64,000 bases of DNA from Vibrio rotiferianus CAIM 577 = LMG 21460 (GCF_002741985.1 NZ_APHW01000002.1:186001-250000); one strand, 5' to 3'. Positions 45,515 to 57,560 are shown, counted from the stretch's first letter. Notes: generated by a model from the sequence alone, not told the origin. Numbers and translations are program-made.

Positions 45515-47312
45515 GCTCAGCCCAGCTCAACTCGCGTTGTACGACACAGTTGTTATCAATACTTAGGGTGCCTGTTTGGCCCGGTACGGAGTAGCCTGGA
45601 ACCACCTTCATTTGTGGTAATTCGCCCATCAGTTTGTAAGCATCCATACCTAGAGCCTCTAGACGTTTTTCCATATTTGACTGGTTTGGCCAAAGCTCTG
45701 TCATTTCAGCTTTCACTGTTGGGTCTGCATCAATCAGCAATGGAATATCACTGTAAATAATCCCCGTGAGATCCTCATATACAGTATCACCACTATTGCT
45801 ACGCGAGTTAGAGAATAGCTGCGGCGGCTTTGCGTCAGGGTTGATTGCAACTTCGATAAATGGCTTGATGAGCGTCAACTCGGAACTGCGTGCAACAATG
45901 TATACCGCGTCAACATCTCTTCGGCTGCGAGGTTGAGTTTCTAGCGGGGTGCGTAGCAGTGATTGCATTTGAGCGATACGTTGCTGGCTTTCTTGTAGAC
46001 CAAAAACTCCGTTGATATTTTTTTGCAATTGGCGTTTATCACCGAAGTAGCTAGTTGCCACTTTGTTTGAACTGTACTTAGCCCATTCGGCATTAAAGGC
46101 TTCAACAACACGTTGACCAAATGAACCACTTGGCGCGAGAATCATTGGGAACTGATAACCTTGGCTGAATAGGTGTTTCGCTGCTTGTGCAACTTCTTGT
46201 TCAGGTGAGAGTGCTAGGTAGCAAATTTCATTACCTGGTTGTACATCTTCTGGGATGTTGAGTGCCAAGGCTGGAATGTGTGGGCCATTTGAGGTGCCAT
46301 CCAAGCTTGTTTGTAGCAAAGTCACGTTTTCTTTTTGCAATGGTCCTACAACGAAGTCGATGCGATCATCGGTAAGTCTTTGCTTGATTTCATCAGCGCT
46401 GTACGCATGGGTATCAATGACTGTTAGCGTAGCGTTAGGATCACGATACTCATCATTCATCATGGCAAAAATAAAGCCATCTCGAATCAATTGAGCTTGA
46501 GGGGCGAACTTACCGGTGAGCGGAAGTAATAAGGCTGTATTGTTTGGCTTAACAATCTCTAACGCCAATATATTTTTGATTTCCGTAGGTGTATAAACGG
46601 CTGCTGGGTGCGATGGGTTTTCGCTCAACCAGCGTTCAAGCGTGTTTTTTAATTGAGGTATATTGCCTGCAAGTGTTTTCGCGTAAATTGCTAGCTGAAG
46701 CCAGCCATCTAGAACATCTTCACTCGCTTCTGTGCGCAGCGAGGTCAGCTCATATTCTGAATAACTTGCAAAGTTCATCCAGATTCGACTTGAAATAGCG
46801 GCTTGCTCAGATGGCGATGAGTACTGACTAAGAGCAACCAGTTGTCGGTTTGCATCAAAGGGTTTGTGCAAGCTTTGGAAGGCATCCGCACGGAGAGAGT
46901 AATAATCTTTCCACTGCTCCGTTGGTAGTTTCCACCACGGCTGAAAGTTCAACTCTTGCAATAGCTGCTGGTAATTGCCCTGTTTCTGTTTCAACGTCGC
47001 ACGTGTTAATTGCCACTCAGCTTGTTGTACGTCAGTAAGTTGTTGGCGTGAAAGACGTTTTAGTAGTAACTCAGCTTGATCGAATTCATTCGCCTGGATA
47101 GCAGCCTTAGAAGCCATAATAAGCCAATCATTCTGTAGGCTACCTTCAGTGCTATCTGCTTGAATCATGTAGTTTTGAACTGACTGGGTTGGCTCTAGCG
47201 TAATGTCTACGCTGTCTGGTTGCTTTGGACCAGAGGAACAAGCTGCCAACGTAATTGCCAGTGCAACAGGAGTGAGTAAGCGTGGTACACTGAGTCTCTT
47301 ATGGTTCATCAT
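45501..47312 (-). CDS. lpoA: penicillin-binding protein activator LpoA
   Basis: An outer-membrane lipoprotein that activates the peptidoglycan synthase PBP1A. The protein has 603 residues (E. coli 678, with a longer linker). The signal peptide ends in the lipobox LAAC with Cys25. The N-terminal half is helical with TPR-like repeats. The C-terminal half resembles a periplasmic binding protein (LLPLTGKFAPQAQLIRDGF). It is divergent from rsmI and is the first of the lpoA-yraN-diaA-dolP set. Confidence 0.94.
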   Translation of the reverse strand: MMNHKRLSVPRLLTPVALAITLAACSSGPKQPDSVDITLEPTQSVQNYMIQADSTEGSLQNDWLIMASKAAIQANEFDQAELLLKRLSRQQLTDVQQAEWQLTRATLKQKQGNYQQLLQELNFQPWWKLPTEQWKDYYSLRADAFQSLHKPFDANRQLVALSQYSSPSEQAAISSRIWMNFASYSEYELTSLRTEASEDVLDGWLQLAIYAKTLAGNIPQLKNTLERWLSENPSHPAAVYTPTEIKNILALEIVKPNNTALLLPLTGKFAPQAQLIRDGFIFAMMNDEYRDPNATLTVIDTHAYSADEIKQRLTDDRIDFVVGPLQKENVTLLQTSLDGTSNGPHIPALALNIPEDVQPGNEICYLALSPEQEVAQAAKHLFSQGYQFPMILAPSGSFGQRVVEAFNAEWAKYSSNKVATSYFGDKRQLQKNINGVFGLQESQQRIAQMQSLLRTPLETQPRSRRDVDAVYIVARSSELTLIKPFIEVAINPDAKPPQLFSNSRSNSGDTVYEDLTGIIYSDIPLLIDADPTVKAEMTELWPNQSNMEKRLEALGMDAYKLMGELPQMKVVPGYSVPGQTGTLSIDNNCVVQRELSWAERGAL

Positions 47313-47380
47313 TGCCGTGAGTTCTCTATAATTTTGTACAAAATTGTCTCTATATTAATCGTTGAAGTGATGCTAAACAA

Positions 47381-48244
47381 ATGACAGATAAAAATAAGTT
47401 GCCAAATGAGGGGCCAACTCTCTACATCGTACCGACTCCAATCGGAAATTTAGCGGATATCACACAACGCGCTATCGAAGTTCTGTCGAATGTGGACATC
47501 ATTGCCGCAGAGGATACTCGACATACGGGCAAATTACTGTCTCACTTCAATATCCAAACTAAAACTTTTGCTTTGCATGATCACAATGAGCAGCAAAAAG
47601 CGCAAGCCTTGGTCGAAAAACTACTTTCAGGTCAGTCTATTGCTTTAGTCTCTGACGCTGGAACGCCACTAATTAGCGATCCAGGGTACCATTTGGTAAC
47701 AAAATGTCGTCAAGCGGGCGTAAGAGTTGTGCCTCTTCCTGGTGCGTGTGCAGTCATCACGGCGTTAAGTGCTTCTGGTTTACCATCAGATCGTTTCAGC
47801 TTTGAAGGCTTTCTACCACCGAAAAGCAAAGGTCGTAAAGACAAGTTCTTGGAAATTGCATCAGTGGAACGCACTTGTATCTTCTATGAGTCACCACACC
47901 GTATTTTAGACTCTCTACAAGATATGTTAGACGTTCTTGGTCCTGAACGAGAAGTTGTCTTGGCGCGTGAGCTAACGAAAACCTTTGAAACCATTCAAGG
48001 AATGCCTCTAGGTGAACTGATTGAGTGGGTCAAGAGTGATGACAACCAACAGCGCGGTGAGATGGTGCTGCTTATCCACGGTCACCGTGATTCAACTGAA
48101 GATACGTTGCCAGATGAAGCAACCCGTACGCTGGGTATTTTGACGAAAGAGCTGCCATTGAAGAAAGCTGCAGCACTTGCCGCAGAGATCTACAGCCTAA
48201 AGAAAAATGCACTGTATAAGTGGGGTTTAGAGAATCTGGGCTAG
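47381..48244 (+). CDS. rsmI: 16S rRNA (cytidine1402-2'-O)-methyltransferase RsmI
   Basis: Adds the 2'-O-methyl group to C1402 of 16S rRNA at the P-site. RsmH, encoded nearby, adds the N4-methyl to the same base. The protein has 287 residues (E. coli 286). The tetrapyrrole-methylase fold is clear: [38 protein letters not shown] and [13 protein letters not shown]. It is divergent from lpoA. Confidence 0.96.
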   Translation: MTDKNKLPNEGPTLYIVPTPIGNLADITQRAIEVLSNVDIIAAEDTRHTGKLLSHFNIQTKTFALHDHNEQQKAQALVEKLLSGQSIALVSDAGTPLISDPGYHLVTKCRQAGVRVVPLPGACAVITALSASGLPSDRFSFEGFLPPKSKGRKDKFLEIASVERTCIFYESPHRILDSLQDMLDVLGPEREVVLARELTKTFETIQGMPLGELIEWVKSDDNQQRGEMVLLIHGHRDSTEDTLPDEATRTLGILTKELPLKKAAALAAEIYSLKKNALYKWGLENLG

Positions 48245-48369
48245 AAGCTCTCAGAACGCTGACATTTCAGGAATGCTTCGCTTCGAGAGGCGGGGGCCGA
48301 GAGGTGGGCTTTAGTAGTTTCGTTCAAGAGTCGTTAGCTTTCAGAGTTGTTTAGATAAGATTGATAAGG

Positions 48370-48393
48370 GGAGTCGTTAACGCGGCTCCCCTA
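48370..48393 (+). terminator. possible terminator of rsmI
   Basis: GGGGAGTCG and CGGCTCCCC form a nine-base stem with one G-T pair and a six-base loop, about 125 bases after rsmI. The following T-run is poor. The rest of 48245-48490 holds no gene that I can support. Confidence 0.4.
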
Positions 48394-48490
48394 TTGCTTA
48401 TGGAAGCTGGCGCTTCGGGAGCGATCTGCTTTTAGATTGCTGCCTTTTTGACCACTTAACCGACCGTTTTCAGCATTTCTGTGATCTCAC

Positions 48491-48519
48491 TAGACTCTGA
48501 GGGGATAACTCTATACAAT
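48491..48519 (+). promoter_or_regulatory. rnpB promoter
   Basis: TAGACT and TACAAT are 17 bases apart. The start would fall near 48526-48528, exactly at the GGAGCTGAC that begins RNase P RNA. A GC-rich discriminator (CGCCCTCGG) fits a growth-rate-type stable RNA promoter. Confidence 0.65.
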
Positions 48520-48527
48520 CCGCCCTC

Positions 48528-48955
<428 letters not shown>

Positions 48956-48962
48956 ATTCGAG

Positions 48963-48995
48963 ACCCATCATTACTTCGGTAGTGATGGGTTTTTT
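48963..48995 (+). terminator. terminator of rnpB
   Basis: ACCCATCATTAC, a TTCG tetraloop and GTAGTGATGGGT, followed by a T-run. Confidence 0.9.
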
Positions 48996-49145
48996 GCATT
49001 TTATTGACGCAAACTATGTCATTACCAATAAACTTGGCGCTGAATCACGTCTAACTTTAGACTTGTAGTGGCGATGATGTGGGAAATCAGTACACTAGGT
49101 CTACATGCCCTAGAAATCGCTTCAAGATCATTCAACGAGAAAGCT

Positions 49146-50096
49146 ATGACCGAAACATTCCAACATATCTCTGTGTTATTAAATGAGTCCATTGATGGCT
49201 TGGCTATCAAACCCGACGGTACCTATATCGATGGAACATTTGGCCGTGGTGGTCACAGCAGAACAATCTTGTCGAAACTAGGTGAAAACGGCCGACTATA
49301 CAGCATCGATCGTGACCCGCAGGCAATCGCTGAAGCGGGAAAAATCGACGACCCGCGCTTCACCATCATTCATGGCCCGTTCTCAGGTATGGCGAAATAC
49401 GCAGAAGAGTATGGCCTTGTTGGTAAAGTGGACGGTGTATTGCTAGACCTTGGTGTCTCTTCCCCGCAACTCGATGATGCTGAACGTGGTTTTAGCTTTA
49501 TGAAAGATGGTCCGCTAGACATGCGTATGGACCCAACATCAGGTATTCCCGTATCTCAATGGCTAATGGAAGCCGACTTAGATGATATTACTTGGGTGAT
49601 TCGTGAGTTTGGTGAAGATAAGCATGCTCGTCGTATTGCAAAAGCAATCGTGGCACACCGTGAAGATGAAGAGAACGAGCCAATGGTTCGTACTGGTCAG
49701 TTAGCCAAGCTGATTTCAGATGCGGCGCCAAAAAGTTTCAAAGAGAAAAAGCACCCAGCGACTCGTGCTTTCCAAGCATTCCGTATTTACATCAACAGTG
49801 AACTAGAAGAAATTGATACAGCACTGAAAGGCGCTGCGAGCATTCTGGCACCAGAAGGTCGTTTGTCAGTGATCAGCTTCCACTCGTTGGAAGACCGCAT
49901 GGTAAAACGCTTCATCCGTAAAGAAAGTAAAGGCCCTGAAGTGCCACATGGGATCCCGATGACAGAAGAGCAAATTCGCGCACTTGGTAGCGCGAACATG
50001 AAGCCTATGGGTAAAGCGATTAAGCCTACCAAGCAAGAGATTGAGATGAACCCGCGATCTCGTAGTTCAGTTCTTCGTATTGCAGAAAAACTGTAA
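49146..50096 (+). CDS. rsmH: 16S rRNA (cytosine1402-N4)-methyltransferase RsmH (MraW)
   Basis: Methylates N4 of C1402 in 16S rRNA, working on the same base as RsmI. The protein has 316 residues (E. coli 313). The SAM-binding motif [16 protein letters not shown] and the [19 protein letters not shown] segment are diagnostic. The ATG at 49146 is chosen for its family N-terminus ([12 protein letters not shown]). A start 78 bases upstream is in frame but unlikely. It is the first gene of the dcw cluster here. mraZ, which normally precedes it, is absent from the 150-base gap. Confidence 0.96.
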   Translation: MTETFQHISVLLNESIDGLAIKPDGTYIDGTFGRGGHSRTILSKLGENGRLYSIDRDPQAIAEAGKIDDPRFTIIHGPFSGMAKYAEEYGLVGKVDGVLLDLGVSSPQLDDAERGFSFMKDGPLDMRMDPTSGIPVSQWLMEADLDDITWVIREFGEDKHARRIAKAIVAHREDEENEPMVRTGQLAKLISDAAPKSFKEKKHPATRAFQAFRIYINSELEEIDTALKGAASILAPEGRLSVISFHSLEDRMVKRFIRKESKGPEVPHGIPMTEEQIRALGSANMKPMGKAIKPTKQEIEMNPRSRSSVLRIAEKL

Positions 50097-50101
50097 TAAT
50101 C

Positions 50102-50419
50102 ATGACGAAAACCACTCCTAACCTCGCTAAATTGATCGCAATGGATTTGATAACCGTTGGTCGATGGTCCTTATTGCTGATGTTGTTGATATTTGCGTCT
50201 GCAATGGGGGTGGTTTTTGCTACTCATCACGCTCGCCAAGCGATTACTGAAAAAGATCTCACTTTAGTTGAGCGAGAACGTTTAGATAATGAGTGGCGTA
50301 ACTTGATGCTAGAGGAGACCGCGCTCGCAGAGCACAGTCGTGTTCAAGACCTGGCTAAAAAAGAGTTAGAAATGAAGCGTCCTGATGGCGATAAAGAAGT
50401 GGTGATCACACTAAAATGA
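50102..50419 (+). CDS. ftsL: cell division protein FtsL
   Basis: A 105-residue single-helix membrane protein of the divisome. It forms a complex with FtsB and FtsQ that activates FtsW-FtsI. It has a short cytoplasmic N-terminus, a membrane helix (about 20-41, WSLLLMLLIFASAMGVVFAT) and a periplasmic leucine-zipper-like coiled coil. It starts five bases after the rsmH stop codon and overlaps ftsI by four bases. Confidence 0.93.
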   Translation: MTKTTPNLAKLIAMDLITVGRWSLLLMLLIFASAMGVVFATHHARQAITEKDLTLVERERLDNEWRNLMLEETALAEHSRVQDLAKKELEMKRPDGDKEVVITLK

Positions 50420-52200
50420 TTGGAAAGAAAACCAAGACTAAGCAAGGGAAGACTTCCTCCTCAAAGCCAAAGGTCGATAAGAAAGACACATTGACTAAAT
50501 CGAGTTCTCCTCAAGCAGTCGATAACCCGTTCTTAATTCGATGGCGATTTCACCTCTTACTATTCTTCGTTTTTTGTGCTTTTGCACTGCTGGTTGGCCG
50601 AGTTGCATACATACAGGTTGTTGAGCCAGATAACCTGATCAAACAAGGTGACTTACGCTCTGTGCGCGTTAAGTCTCTTCCATCTGCTCGAGGAATCATC
50701 TCTGACCAAAATGGAGAGCCTCTTGCTGTCAGTGTACCTGTTGAAGCCGTTTGGGCCGATCCTGCTACAATTTTCAAAGATAAAGCGCTAGACCAAGTTC
50801 AGAGCTGGTACGCCTTAGCGGACGTACTGGGTTTAGATCGTCAAGGCTTGATTGAAAAAATCAAAAAGAACGAAAAGCGCCGTTTTATCTACTTGCAACG
50901 CCAAGTGAGCCCAGCGATGGCAAACTACATTCGTGAGTTGAAGTTGCCTGGCGTTGGGCTCAAGTCAGAATCACGTCGTTATTATCCAGCAGGGGAAGTG
51001 AGTGCACACCTTGTGGGCGTTACGGGTATCGACGGACACGGCCTAGAAGGGGTTGAGCGTAGTTATGATAAATGGCTTACAGGCGAAGCTGGCAAAAAAA
51101 CAATTCGAAAAGACCGATACGGACGAGTTGTTGAAAATATTTCTCTAGAGGAAAAGGAAGAAGGTAAGCCTCTACAGTTAACGATCGATCAAAGACTACA
51201 AGCCATCGCATACCGCGCAATTAAGCAAGCGGTCGCTGACCATCGGGCGACATCGGGTTCTGCAGTTATGTTAGATGTTAAAACGGGCGCAGTATTAGCC
51301 ATGGTAAACGCACCGTCTTACAACCCAAACAACCGCAGTGATTGGCAGAGCTATAAGATGCGTAATCGCATTATTACCGATTCCATGGAGCCTGGTTCAA
51401 CGATCAAACCATTTGTTATTCTTGCAGCGCTTGAAAACGGTGTTGCTGACAAGGATACCATTGTCGATACCGGGAACGGTATCCTTCAGCTAGGTGGTAG
51501 TCGAGTCCGAGATGTATCGAAAGTTGGCAAAGCGAGCCTGACTGAAATTCTTAAGAAGTCGAGTAACATTGGTGTGACTAAGTTGGCGATGCAGATGCCA
51601 GTAGAAGCCTTACTTGGACTGTATAGTTCGGTTGGTCTCGGTGAAGTATCAGGGCTCAACCTAGTTGGTGAGGTAACTGGTATATTTCCGACCAGAACGC
51701 GTTGGTCTCCAATTGAACGTGCCACCATTGCCTTTGGTTACGGCTTGTCGATAACTCCAATTCAACTTGCTCATGCCTATGCGACATTGGGGAATTTAGG
51801 TAAGTACGAGCCTATTCATATTATCGAGAGCAACGATCGAGATATGTCTCGCCAGGTGGTCAGTAAAGAACATGCTCGTCAAGTTCTGGATATGCTCGAA
51901 ACCGTAACTCAGAAAGGTGGTTCAGCTCGTCGAGCTGCGGTGCCTGGGTACCGAGTTGGAGCAAAGACAGGTACGTCACGTAAGGCCGCCGCTGGTGGTT
52001 ACAGTGATGAATACATTACGTATACCGCAGGCCTCGCACCCGTGAGTGATCCGCGAGTTGCATTAGTGGTGATTGTTAACGAACCGCAAGGTGATGATTA
52101 CTATGGTGGTTCAGTTGCATCTCCTGTCTTTTCAGAAATCATGAAGGGCGCATTACAAATCCTTAATGTTGCCCCAGACGAAAATAAATTCCAGCAGTAG
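50416..52200 (+). CDS. ftsI: division-specific transpeptidase FtsI (PBP3)
   Basis: Cross-links septal peptidoglycan and is a target of beta-lactams such as aztreonam. The protein has 594 residues (E. coli 588). A basic cytoplasmic tail precedes one membrane helix (about 45-65), a dimerisation domain and the transpeptidase domain with active Ser328 and Lys331 (GSTIK), the KSSN motif and KTGTS. The C-terminus ends NVAPDENKFQQ. The next gene begins 54 bases later. Confidence 0.97.
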   Translation: MIGKKTKTKQGKTSSSKPKVDKKDTLTKSSSPQAVDNPFLIRWRFHLLLFFVFCAFALLVGRVAYIQVVEPDNLIKQGDLRSVRVKSLPSARGIISDQNGEPLAVSVPVEAVWADPATIFKDKALDQVQSWYALADVLGLDRQGLIEKIKKNEKRRFIYLQRQVSPAMANYIRELKLPGVGLKSESRRYYPAGEVSAHLVGVTGIDGHGLEGVERSYDKWLTGEAGKKTIRKDRYGRVVENISLEEKEEGKPLQLTIDQRLQAIAYRAIKQAVADHRATSGSAVMLDVKTGAVLAMVNAPSYNPNNRSDWQSYKMRNRIITDSMEPGSTIKPFVILAALENGVADKDTIVDTGNGILQLGGSRVRDVSKVGKASLTEILKKSSNIGVTKLAMQMPVEALLGLYSSVGLGEVSGLNLVGEVTGIFPTRTRWSPIERATIAFGYGLSITPIQLAHAYATLGNLGKYEPIHIIESNDRDMSRQVVSKEHARQVLDMLETVTQKGGSARRAAVPGYRVGAKTGTSRKAAAGGYSDEYITYTAGLAPVSDPRVALVVIVNEPQGDDYYGGSVASPVFSEIMKGALQILNVAPDENKFQQ

Positions 52201-52254
52201 GTGTGAACCTGCTGCGATAGCATTAAGAGTTGGGCTGTAGCTCGGAGAACAGAT

Positions 52255-53736
52255 ATGACTAAAGCCATCAGTATGGACACGCTGCTTTCAAATTGGGTTG
52301 ATTGCTCCAGCCTGTCGTCGATTATTGTCTCTGAATTGGAACTCGACAGTCGTAGAGTCCAATCAGGCACTACCTTTGTTGCCATTATTGGTCACGTTGT
52401 GGATGGACGTAAGTTTATCCCAGCAGCAATTGAACAAGGTGCAAATGCGGTTCTTGCTCAAGCATGTGACCTAAAAACGCATGGCATGATTGAGATTGTT
52501 GATGACGTACCCGTGATATACCTCGACGCGTTGGACAAGTGCTTATCTGAAATTGCTGGTCATTTGTATCCTTACCCAAATATGGAGTTGATCGGTGTCA
52601 CTGGCACAAACGGTAAAACCACCATCACTCAGCTCATTGCGCAATGGATTGATTTAATTGGTTCAAAAGCGGCAGTCATGGGCACTACTGGCAATGGCTT
52701 CCTCAATAGCCTACAAGAAGCTGCAAACACCACCGGTAATGCGGTCGAAATTCAAAAGACATTATCTTCTCTAGCGGAGCAAAATGCGCAATACACAGCG
52801 CTTGAAGTTTCTTCTCATGGTTTGATTCAAGGTCGCGTTAAAGCGTTATCTTTTGCGGCGGGCGTATTTACCAACCTAAGTCGTGATCACTTGGATTACC
52901 ATGGCACGATGGAAGAGTATGCAAACGCGAAGCTCACCTTGTTTACTCAGCATCAATGCACTCACGCAATCATCAACGTCGATGACAAAGTAGGAGCTGC
53001 ATGGGCGAAGCAATTGAACAACGCGCTTGCCGTATCACTTAAACCAACCACAGAATTTTCTCAGAGCGTATATGCAAACCACATCAAGTATGCGGAATCT
53101 GGCATTACGATTGAATTTGATGGCAAGTTTGGTGAAGGAACCTTGCATGCGCCGCTTATTGGCGAGTTCAATGCGGCGAACTTGATGTTGGCCTTCTCAA
53201 CGCTGCTTAGCCTCGGTTTTAATAAGCAAGATTTACTAACGACAGCAAGCCAATTGCAGCCAGTCTTAGGGCGCATGGAATTATTCCAATCAAGTGGTAA
53301 TGCAAAAGTGGTGGTGGATTACGCGCATACTCCAGATGCACTAGAGAAAGCATTACAAGCTCTGCGTGTTCATTGTCAAGGTGAACTGTGGGCAATTTTT
53401 GGCTGCGGTGGCGATCGCGATGCGGGTAAACGCCCGATGATGGCGGAAATTGCCGAACGTTTGGGTGACAAAGTTGTGCTTACTGATGACAACCCACGCA
53501 GTGAAGATCCAGCGCTGATCATGAAAGACATGCTGGCTGGTCTAACGAAACCGGCTGAGGCGATTGTGCAGCATGACCGTTTTAAAGCGTTGTCTTACGC
53601 CCTTGAGCATGCTTCTTCGCAAGACATTATCCTTCTGGCGGGTAAAGGCCATGAGGATTACCAAATTCTAAATTCTGGAACCGTCCATTACTCTGACCGC
53701 GAGTCAGCCATGACACTATTGGGGCTTTCATCATGA
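52255..53736 (+). CDS. murE: UDP-MurNAc-L-Ala-D-Glu:meso-diaminopimelate ligase MurE
   Basis: Adds meso-diaminopimelate to the growing cell-wall precursor. The protein has 493 residues (E. coli 495). The ATP site is [14 protein letters not shown], and the diaminopimelate-specific motif DNPRSEDP is present, so the ligase is specific for that residue and not lysine. The C-terminal end overlaps the start of murF by four bases (ATGA). Confidence 0.97.
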   Translation: MTKAISMDTLLSNWVDCSSLSSIIVSELELDSRRVQSGTTFVAIIGHVVDGRKFIPAAIEQGANAVLAQACDLKTHGMIEIVDDVPVIYLDALDKCLSEIAGHLYPYPNMELIGVTGTNGKTTITQLIAQWIDLIGSKAAVMGTTGNGFLNSLQEAANTTGNAVEIQKTLSSLAEQNAQYTALEVSSHGLIQGRVKALSFAAGVFTNLSRDHLDYHGTMEEYANAKLTLFTQHQCTHAIINVDDKVGAAWAKQLNNALAVSLKPTTEFSQSVYANHIKYAESGITIEFDGKFGEGTLHAPLIGEFNAANLMLAFSTLLSLGFNKQDLLTTASQLQPVLGRMELFQSSGNAKVVVDYAHTPDALEKALQALRVHCQGELWAIFGCGGDRDAGKRPMMAEIAERLGDKVVLTDDNPRSEDPALIMKDMLAGLTKPAEAIVQHDRFKALSYALEHASSQDIILLAGKGHEDYQILNSGTVHYSDRESAMTLLGLSS

Positions 53737-55097
53737 TCACAGTAATGCTTTCTCAAATTGCGGACATCACCGGCGGTGAGCTAGTTGGCAATGATCTATC
53801 TATTGAGTCTGTTTCGACCGACACTCGAGCTATCGAACAAGGCGCTTTATTTGTTGCTTTGGTTGGAGAACGTTTTGATGCTCACGATTTTTGCCACCAA
53901 GCGGTGGAGTCCGGTGCGGGCGCATTATTGGTACAAAAGCGTGTTAATGTGAATGTACCTCAAGTCGTTGTTGACGATAGTAAGATCGCGTTGGGTGATG
54001 TGGCTGCCTGGGTTCATAAGCAGTGTGGAACCCCAACCGTCGCGATCACTGGCAGTTGTGGCAAAACGACAGTGAAAGAGATGGTGGCGAGTATTCTTCA
54101 GTCAAAAGGCCAAGTGTTGTTTACTGCTGGCAATTTTAATAATGATATCGGTGTGCCACTAACACTGCTTCGTTCTCAGCCGTCAGATGACTACGCTGTG
54201 ATTGAGTTAGGAGCAAACCATATTGGTGAAATTGCTTATACTACTCAACTCGTCAATCCTGACATTGCGTTGGTTAATAATGTGGCTGCTGCCCACCTAG
54301 AAGGGTTCGGGTCAATCGATGGTGTTAAGCAAGCTAAAGGTGAGATTTATCAGGGCTTGCCATCAAACGGTGTCGCGATCGTAAATTTAGACAGTCAGGG
54401 TGAGGTAATGTGGAAAGAGGTATTGTCTGACAAACATGTCATTACATTTTCACAAAATCATTCAAATGCTGACTATTATGCGTCTAATATCGTTTTAAAT
54501 ACCTCAGGAGAAGCGAGCTTTGTTCTCCATGATCAACCTCGGCAGCAGAGCTTCTCAATTGAATTGGGTATTATCGGTCAGCATAACGTTGCAAATGCCA
54601 TCGCTGCTTCCATCATTGCTTTTAATATGGGCGTGAAGGTCGAGGATATTCAAGCTGGTCTGAAGAACTTAAGTAAAGTAAAAGGCCGAGTTGAAGTTGA
54701 GCAACTTAATGCTCACGTTAAATTGATCGATGATAGCTATAACGCAAGTGTTCCGGCAATGAAAGCCGCCGTTGATCTTCTTGGTACGTTTCAAGGCCAA
54801 CGTTGGTTGATTTTGGGCAATATGGCGGAATTGGGAGACGAAAGTCTTGCACTTCATCGTCAAGTCGGAGAACATGCTGCCCCACAAAATTTTGAACATG
54901 TGTTGACGTATGGCTGTGATGCAAAGGTTATTAGTGACCTTTGTTCCGGCGTTCATTTTGAAACACATGAAGCGATGATTGACTACATCAAGCAGCACCT
55001 TACCCTCGCTAGTTCTGACAACCATACCGTTCTGGTTAAAGGTGCAAACAGTGCGGGAATGTTTAAAATAGCGGCTGCTTTGAAGGAGTATTTTTAA
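53733..55097 (+). CDS. murF: UDP-MurNAc-tripeptide:D-Ala-D-Ala ligase MurF
   Basis: Adds the D-Ala-D-Ala dipeptide to complete the cytoplasmic pentapeptide precursor. The protein has 454 residues (E. coli 452). The ATP-binding loop is [14 protein letters not shown], and the [15 protein letters not shown] segment is typical. It overlaps murE by four bases and mraY by one. Confidence 0.96.
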   Translation: MITVMLSQIADITGGELVGNDLSIESVSTDTRAIEQGALFVALVGERFDAHDFCHQAVESGAGALLVQKRVNVNVPQVVVDDSKIALGDVAAWVHKQCGTPTVAITGSCGKTTVKEMVASILQSKGQVLFTAGNFNNDIGVPLTLLRSQPSDDYAVIELGANHIGEIAYTTQLVNPDIALVNNVAAAHLEGFGSIDGVKQAKGEIYQGLPSNGVAIVNLDSQGEVMWKEVLSDKHVITFSQNHSNADYYASNIVLNTSGEASFVLHDQPRQQSFSIELGIIGQHNVANAIAASIIAFNMGVKVEDIQAGLKNLSKVKGRVEVEQLNAHVKLIDDSYNASVPAMKAAVDLLGTFQGQRWLILGNMAELGDESLALHRQVGEHAAPQNFEHVLTYGCDAKVISDLCSGVHFETHEAMIDYIKQHLTLASSDNHTVLVKGANSAGMFKIAAALKEYF

Positions 55098-56179
55098 TGA
55101 TTATTTGGCTTGCCGAGCTGCTACAGCCATACTTTTCTTTCTTTCGATTGTTCGAATACCTTTCTTTCCGAGCGATTTTAAGCGTACTAACTGCACTTGG
55201 CTTATCTCTTTGGATGGGGCCAATCATGATCAAGCGACTACAGTTGTTGCAAATCGGTCAGGTCGTACGTAACGAAGGTCCAGAATCTCACTTTAGCAAA
55301 CGTGGTACTCCAACAATGGGTGGTATCATGATTTTGGCTGCAATTTCTATTACCATTCTTCTTTGGACTGACTTATCTAACCCTTACGTATGGGCGGTAT
55401 TAACCGTGTTATTAGGCTATGGGGCTGTGGGTTTCGTTGATGATTATCGAAAAGTTGTTCGTAAGAACACCGATGGTCTAGTCGCTCGTTGGAAGTATTT
55501 TTGGCAGTCATTGATCGCGTTTGTTGTCGCGTTCGCACTGTACGCATACGGTAAAGACACTGCTGCTACTCAGCTGGTGGTGCCATTCTTTAAAGACATC
55601 ATGCCTCAGCTAGGATTGATGTACATAATCCTGACCTATTTCGTGATTGTTGGTACGAGTAATGCTGTGAACTTGACCGACGGTCTAGATGGTTTGGCGA
55701 TCTTACCTACGGTTTTGGTTTCTGCTGGTTTTGCTGTGATTGCGTGGGCAACAGGTAATATCAATTTCTCAGAGTATCTACATATTCCGTACCTTCCTCA
55801 CGCCTCTGAATTGGTTGTCGTCTGTACGGCGATTGTTGGAGCTGGCCTAGGTTTCTTGTGGTTTAACACTTATCCTGCCCAGGTTTTCATGGGTGATGTC
55901 GGTTCACTAGCACTTGGTGGAGCACTTGGTACGATTGCAGTACTGGTTCGCCAAGAGCTCGTTCTGGTTATCATGGGTGGTGTGTTTGTAATGGAAACAT
56001 TATCGGTAATCTTGCAGGTCGGTTCTTACAAACTGCGTGGGCAGCGTATCTTCCGAATGGCACCAATTCATCATCACTACGAGTTGAAAGGCTGGCCAGA
56101 GCCTCGTGTTATTGTACGCTTCTGGATTATTTCTATTGTTCTTGTCTTAATTGGGCTAGCAACACTTAAAGTTCGTTAA
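55097..56179 (+). CDS. mraY: phospho-MurNAc-pentapeptide transferase MraY
   Basis: An integral membrane enzyme that moves the MurNAc-pentapeptide onto undecaprenyl phosphate to make lipid I. The protein has 360 residues, exactly the E. coli length, with about ten membrane helices. The catalytic acidic cluster includes VDDYRK and [10 protein letters not shown], and the [11 protein letters not shown] loop is present. It overlaps murF by one base. murD starts 50 bases later. Confidence 0.97.
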   Translation: MIIWLAELLQPYFSFFRLFEYLSFRAILSVLTALGLSLWMGPIMIKRLQLLQIGQVVRNEGPESHFSKRGTPTMGGIMILAAISITILLWTDLSNPYVWAVLTVLLGYGAVGFVDDYRKVVRKNTDGLVARWKYFWQSLIAFVVAFALYAYGKDTAATQLVVPFFKDIMPQLGLMYIILTYFVIVGTSNAVNLTDGLDGLAILPTVLVSAGFAVIAWATGNINFSEYLHIPYLPHASELVVVCTAIVGAGLGFLWFNTYPAQVFMGDVGSLALGGALGTIAVLVRQELVLVIMGGVFVMETLSVILQVGSYKLRGQRIFRMAPIHHHYELKGWPEPRVIVRFWIISIVLVLIGLATLKVR

Positions 56180-56228
56180 TTTTTGGACAGGCTTACTGTT
56201 TGGAAAGACTATAATTTTGTGATCGAAT

Positions 56229-57542
56229 ATGGAACGTTGGCAAAACATACATAAGGTCGTTGTTGTAGGGCTCGGTATTACCGGGCTCTCTGTCGTTAAA
56301 CACCTAACAAAAACACAGCCGCAACTGACGGTTAAAGTTATCGATACGCGTGCTACGCCTCCTAGTGCTGAGCGTTTACCTGAGCAAGTTGAGCTGCACA
56401 GTGGTGGTTGGAATACCGAGTGGCTTGCAGAAGCCGACTTAGTTGTGACCAACCCAGGGATCGCCTTAGCAACACCAGAAATCCAAGCGGTTCTTGCCAA
56501 AGGCACGCAGGTTGTTGGTGATATCGAACTCTTCGCTTGGACAGTCGATAAGCCTGTCATTGCGATTACTGGTTCGAACGGTAAAAGCACAGTTACCGAC
56601 CTCACTGGCGTAATGGCGAAAGCTGCAGGTTTAACGGTCGGTGTCGGTGGCAATATCGGTGTTCCTGCTCTTGATTTGCTAGAACAAGACGCAGATTTGT
56701 ATGTGCTTGAGCTGTCGAGCTTCCAACTAGAAACTACCTCGAGCTTGAAGCTTAAAGCGGCGGCGTTTCTAAACCTTTCGGAAGACCACATGGATCGGTA
56801 TGACGGCATGGCGGACTACCGACAAGCTAAGCTGCGCATTTTTGACAACGCTGAACTGGCCATCGTGAACCGTGATGATCAAGAAACTTTTCCTGATGTT
56901 GATATGCCAATTGTCACGTTTGGCTGCGATGATCAAGCCTACGGTCTTGAGTCTGATGGTCAACGAACTTGGCTGCTTGATCATGGTCAGCGTGTTATCG
57001 CTAGCGATGAGTTGATGCTTGTCGGAAAGCATAACCTTGCTAACGCATTGGTTGTACTTGCGCTGCTGAAAGCTGCAGGCGTTGATTATTATAACGCTTT
57101 GAATGCACTGAAAACTTACACTGGTTTGACACATAGATGCCAAGTGGTTGCGGATAATCGGGGCGTAAAATGGGTGAATGACTCTAAAGCAACTAATATC
57201 GCGAGCACTATGGCTGCACTTTCTGGCCTAGAGTCGACAGGTAAACTGTATTTGCTTGTTGGCGGTGTTGGTAAAGGTGCGGACTTCACTCCACTAAAAC
57301 CGATCTTCGCAACACTTAACTTGCAACTGTGTTGTTTTGGCGCAGATGGTGATGAGTTTATGCCATTGCATGAATCAGCAACTCGCTTTGACACTATGGA
57401 AGATGTGATTCAACAAATATCTTCGCAGTTAAAAACGGGTGATATGGTGATGCTGTCTCCGGCCTGTGCTAGCTTTGATCAATTCGATAACTTTATGGCA
57501 AGGGGTGATGCATTTGCAGCTCTTGCTAATAAATACGCATAA
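56229..57542 (+). CDS. murD: UDP-MurNAc-L-Ala:D-glutamate ligase MurD
   Basis: Adds D-glutamate to UDP-MurNAc-L-Ala. The protein has 437 residues (E. coli 438). It shows the N-terminal nucleotide-sugar domain ([16 protein letters not shown]), the ATP site [13 protein letters not shown] and the C-terminal [14 protein letters not shown] segment. It lies between mraY and ftsW in the usual order. Confidence 0.96.
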   Translation: MERWQNIHKVVVVGLGITGLSVVKHLTKTQPQLTVKVIDTRATPPSAERLPEQVELHSGGWNTEWLAEADLVVTNPGIALATPEIQAVLAKGTQVVGDIELFAWTVDKPVIAITGSNGKSTVTDLTGVMAKAAGLTVGVGGNIGVPALDLLEQDADLYVLELSSFQLETTSSLKLKAAAFLNLSEDHMDRYDGMADYRQAKLRIFDNAELAIVNRDDQETFPDVDMPIVTFGCDDQAYGLESDGQRTWLLDHGQRVIASDELMLVGKHNLANALVVLALLKAAGVDYYNALNALKTYTGLTHRCQVVADNRGVKWVNDSKATNIASTMAALSGLESTGKLYLLVGGVGKGADFTPLKPIFATLNLQLCCFGADGDEFMPLHESATRFDTMEDVIQQISSQLKTGDMVMLSPACASFDQFDNFMARGDAFAALANKYA

Positions 57543-57560
57543 CTAAAGGTTACACACTTC

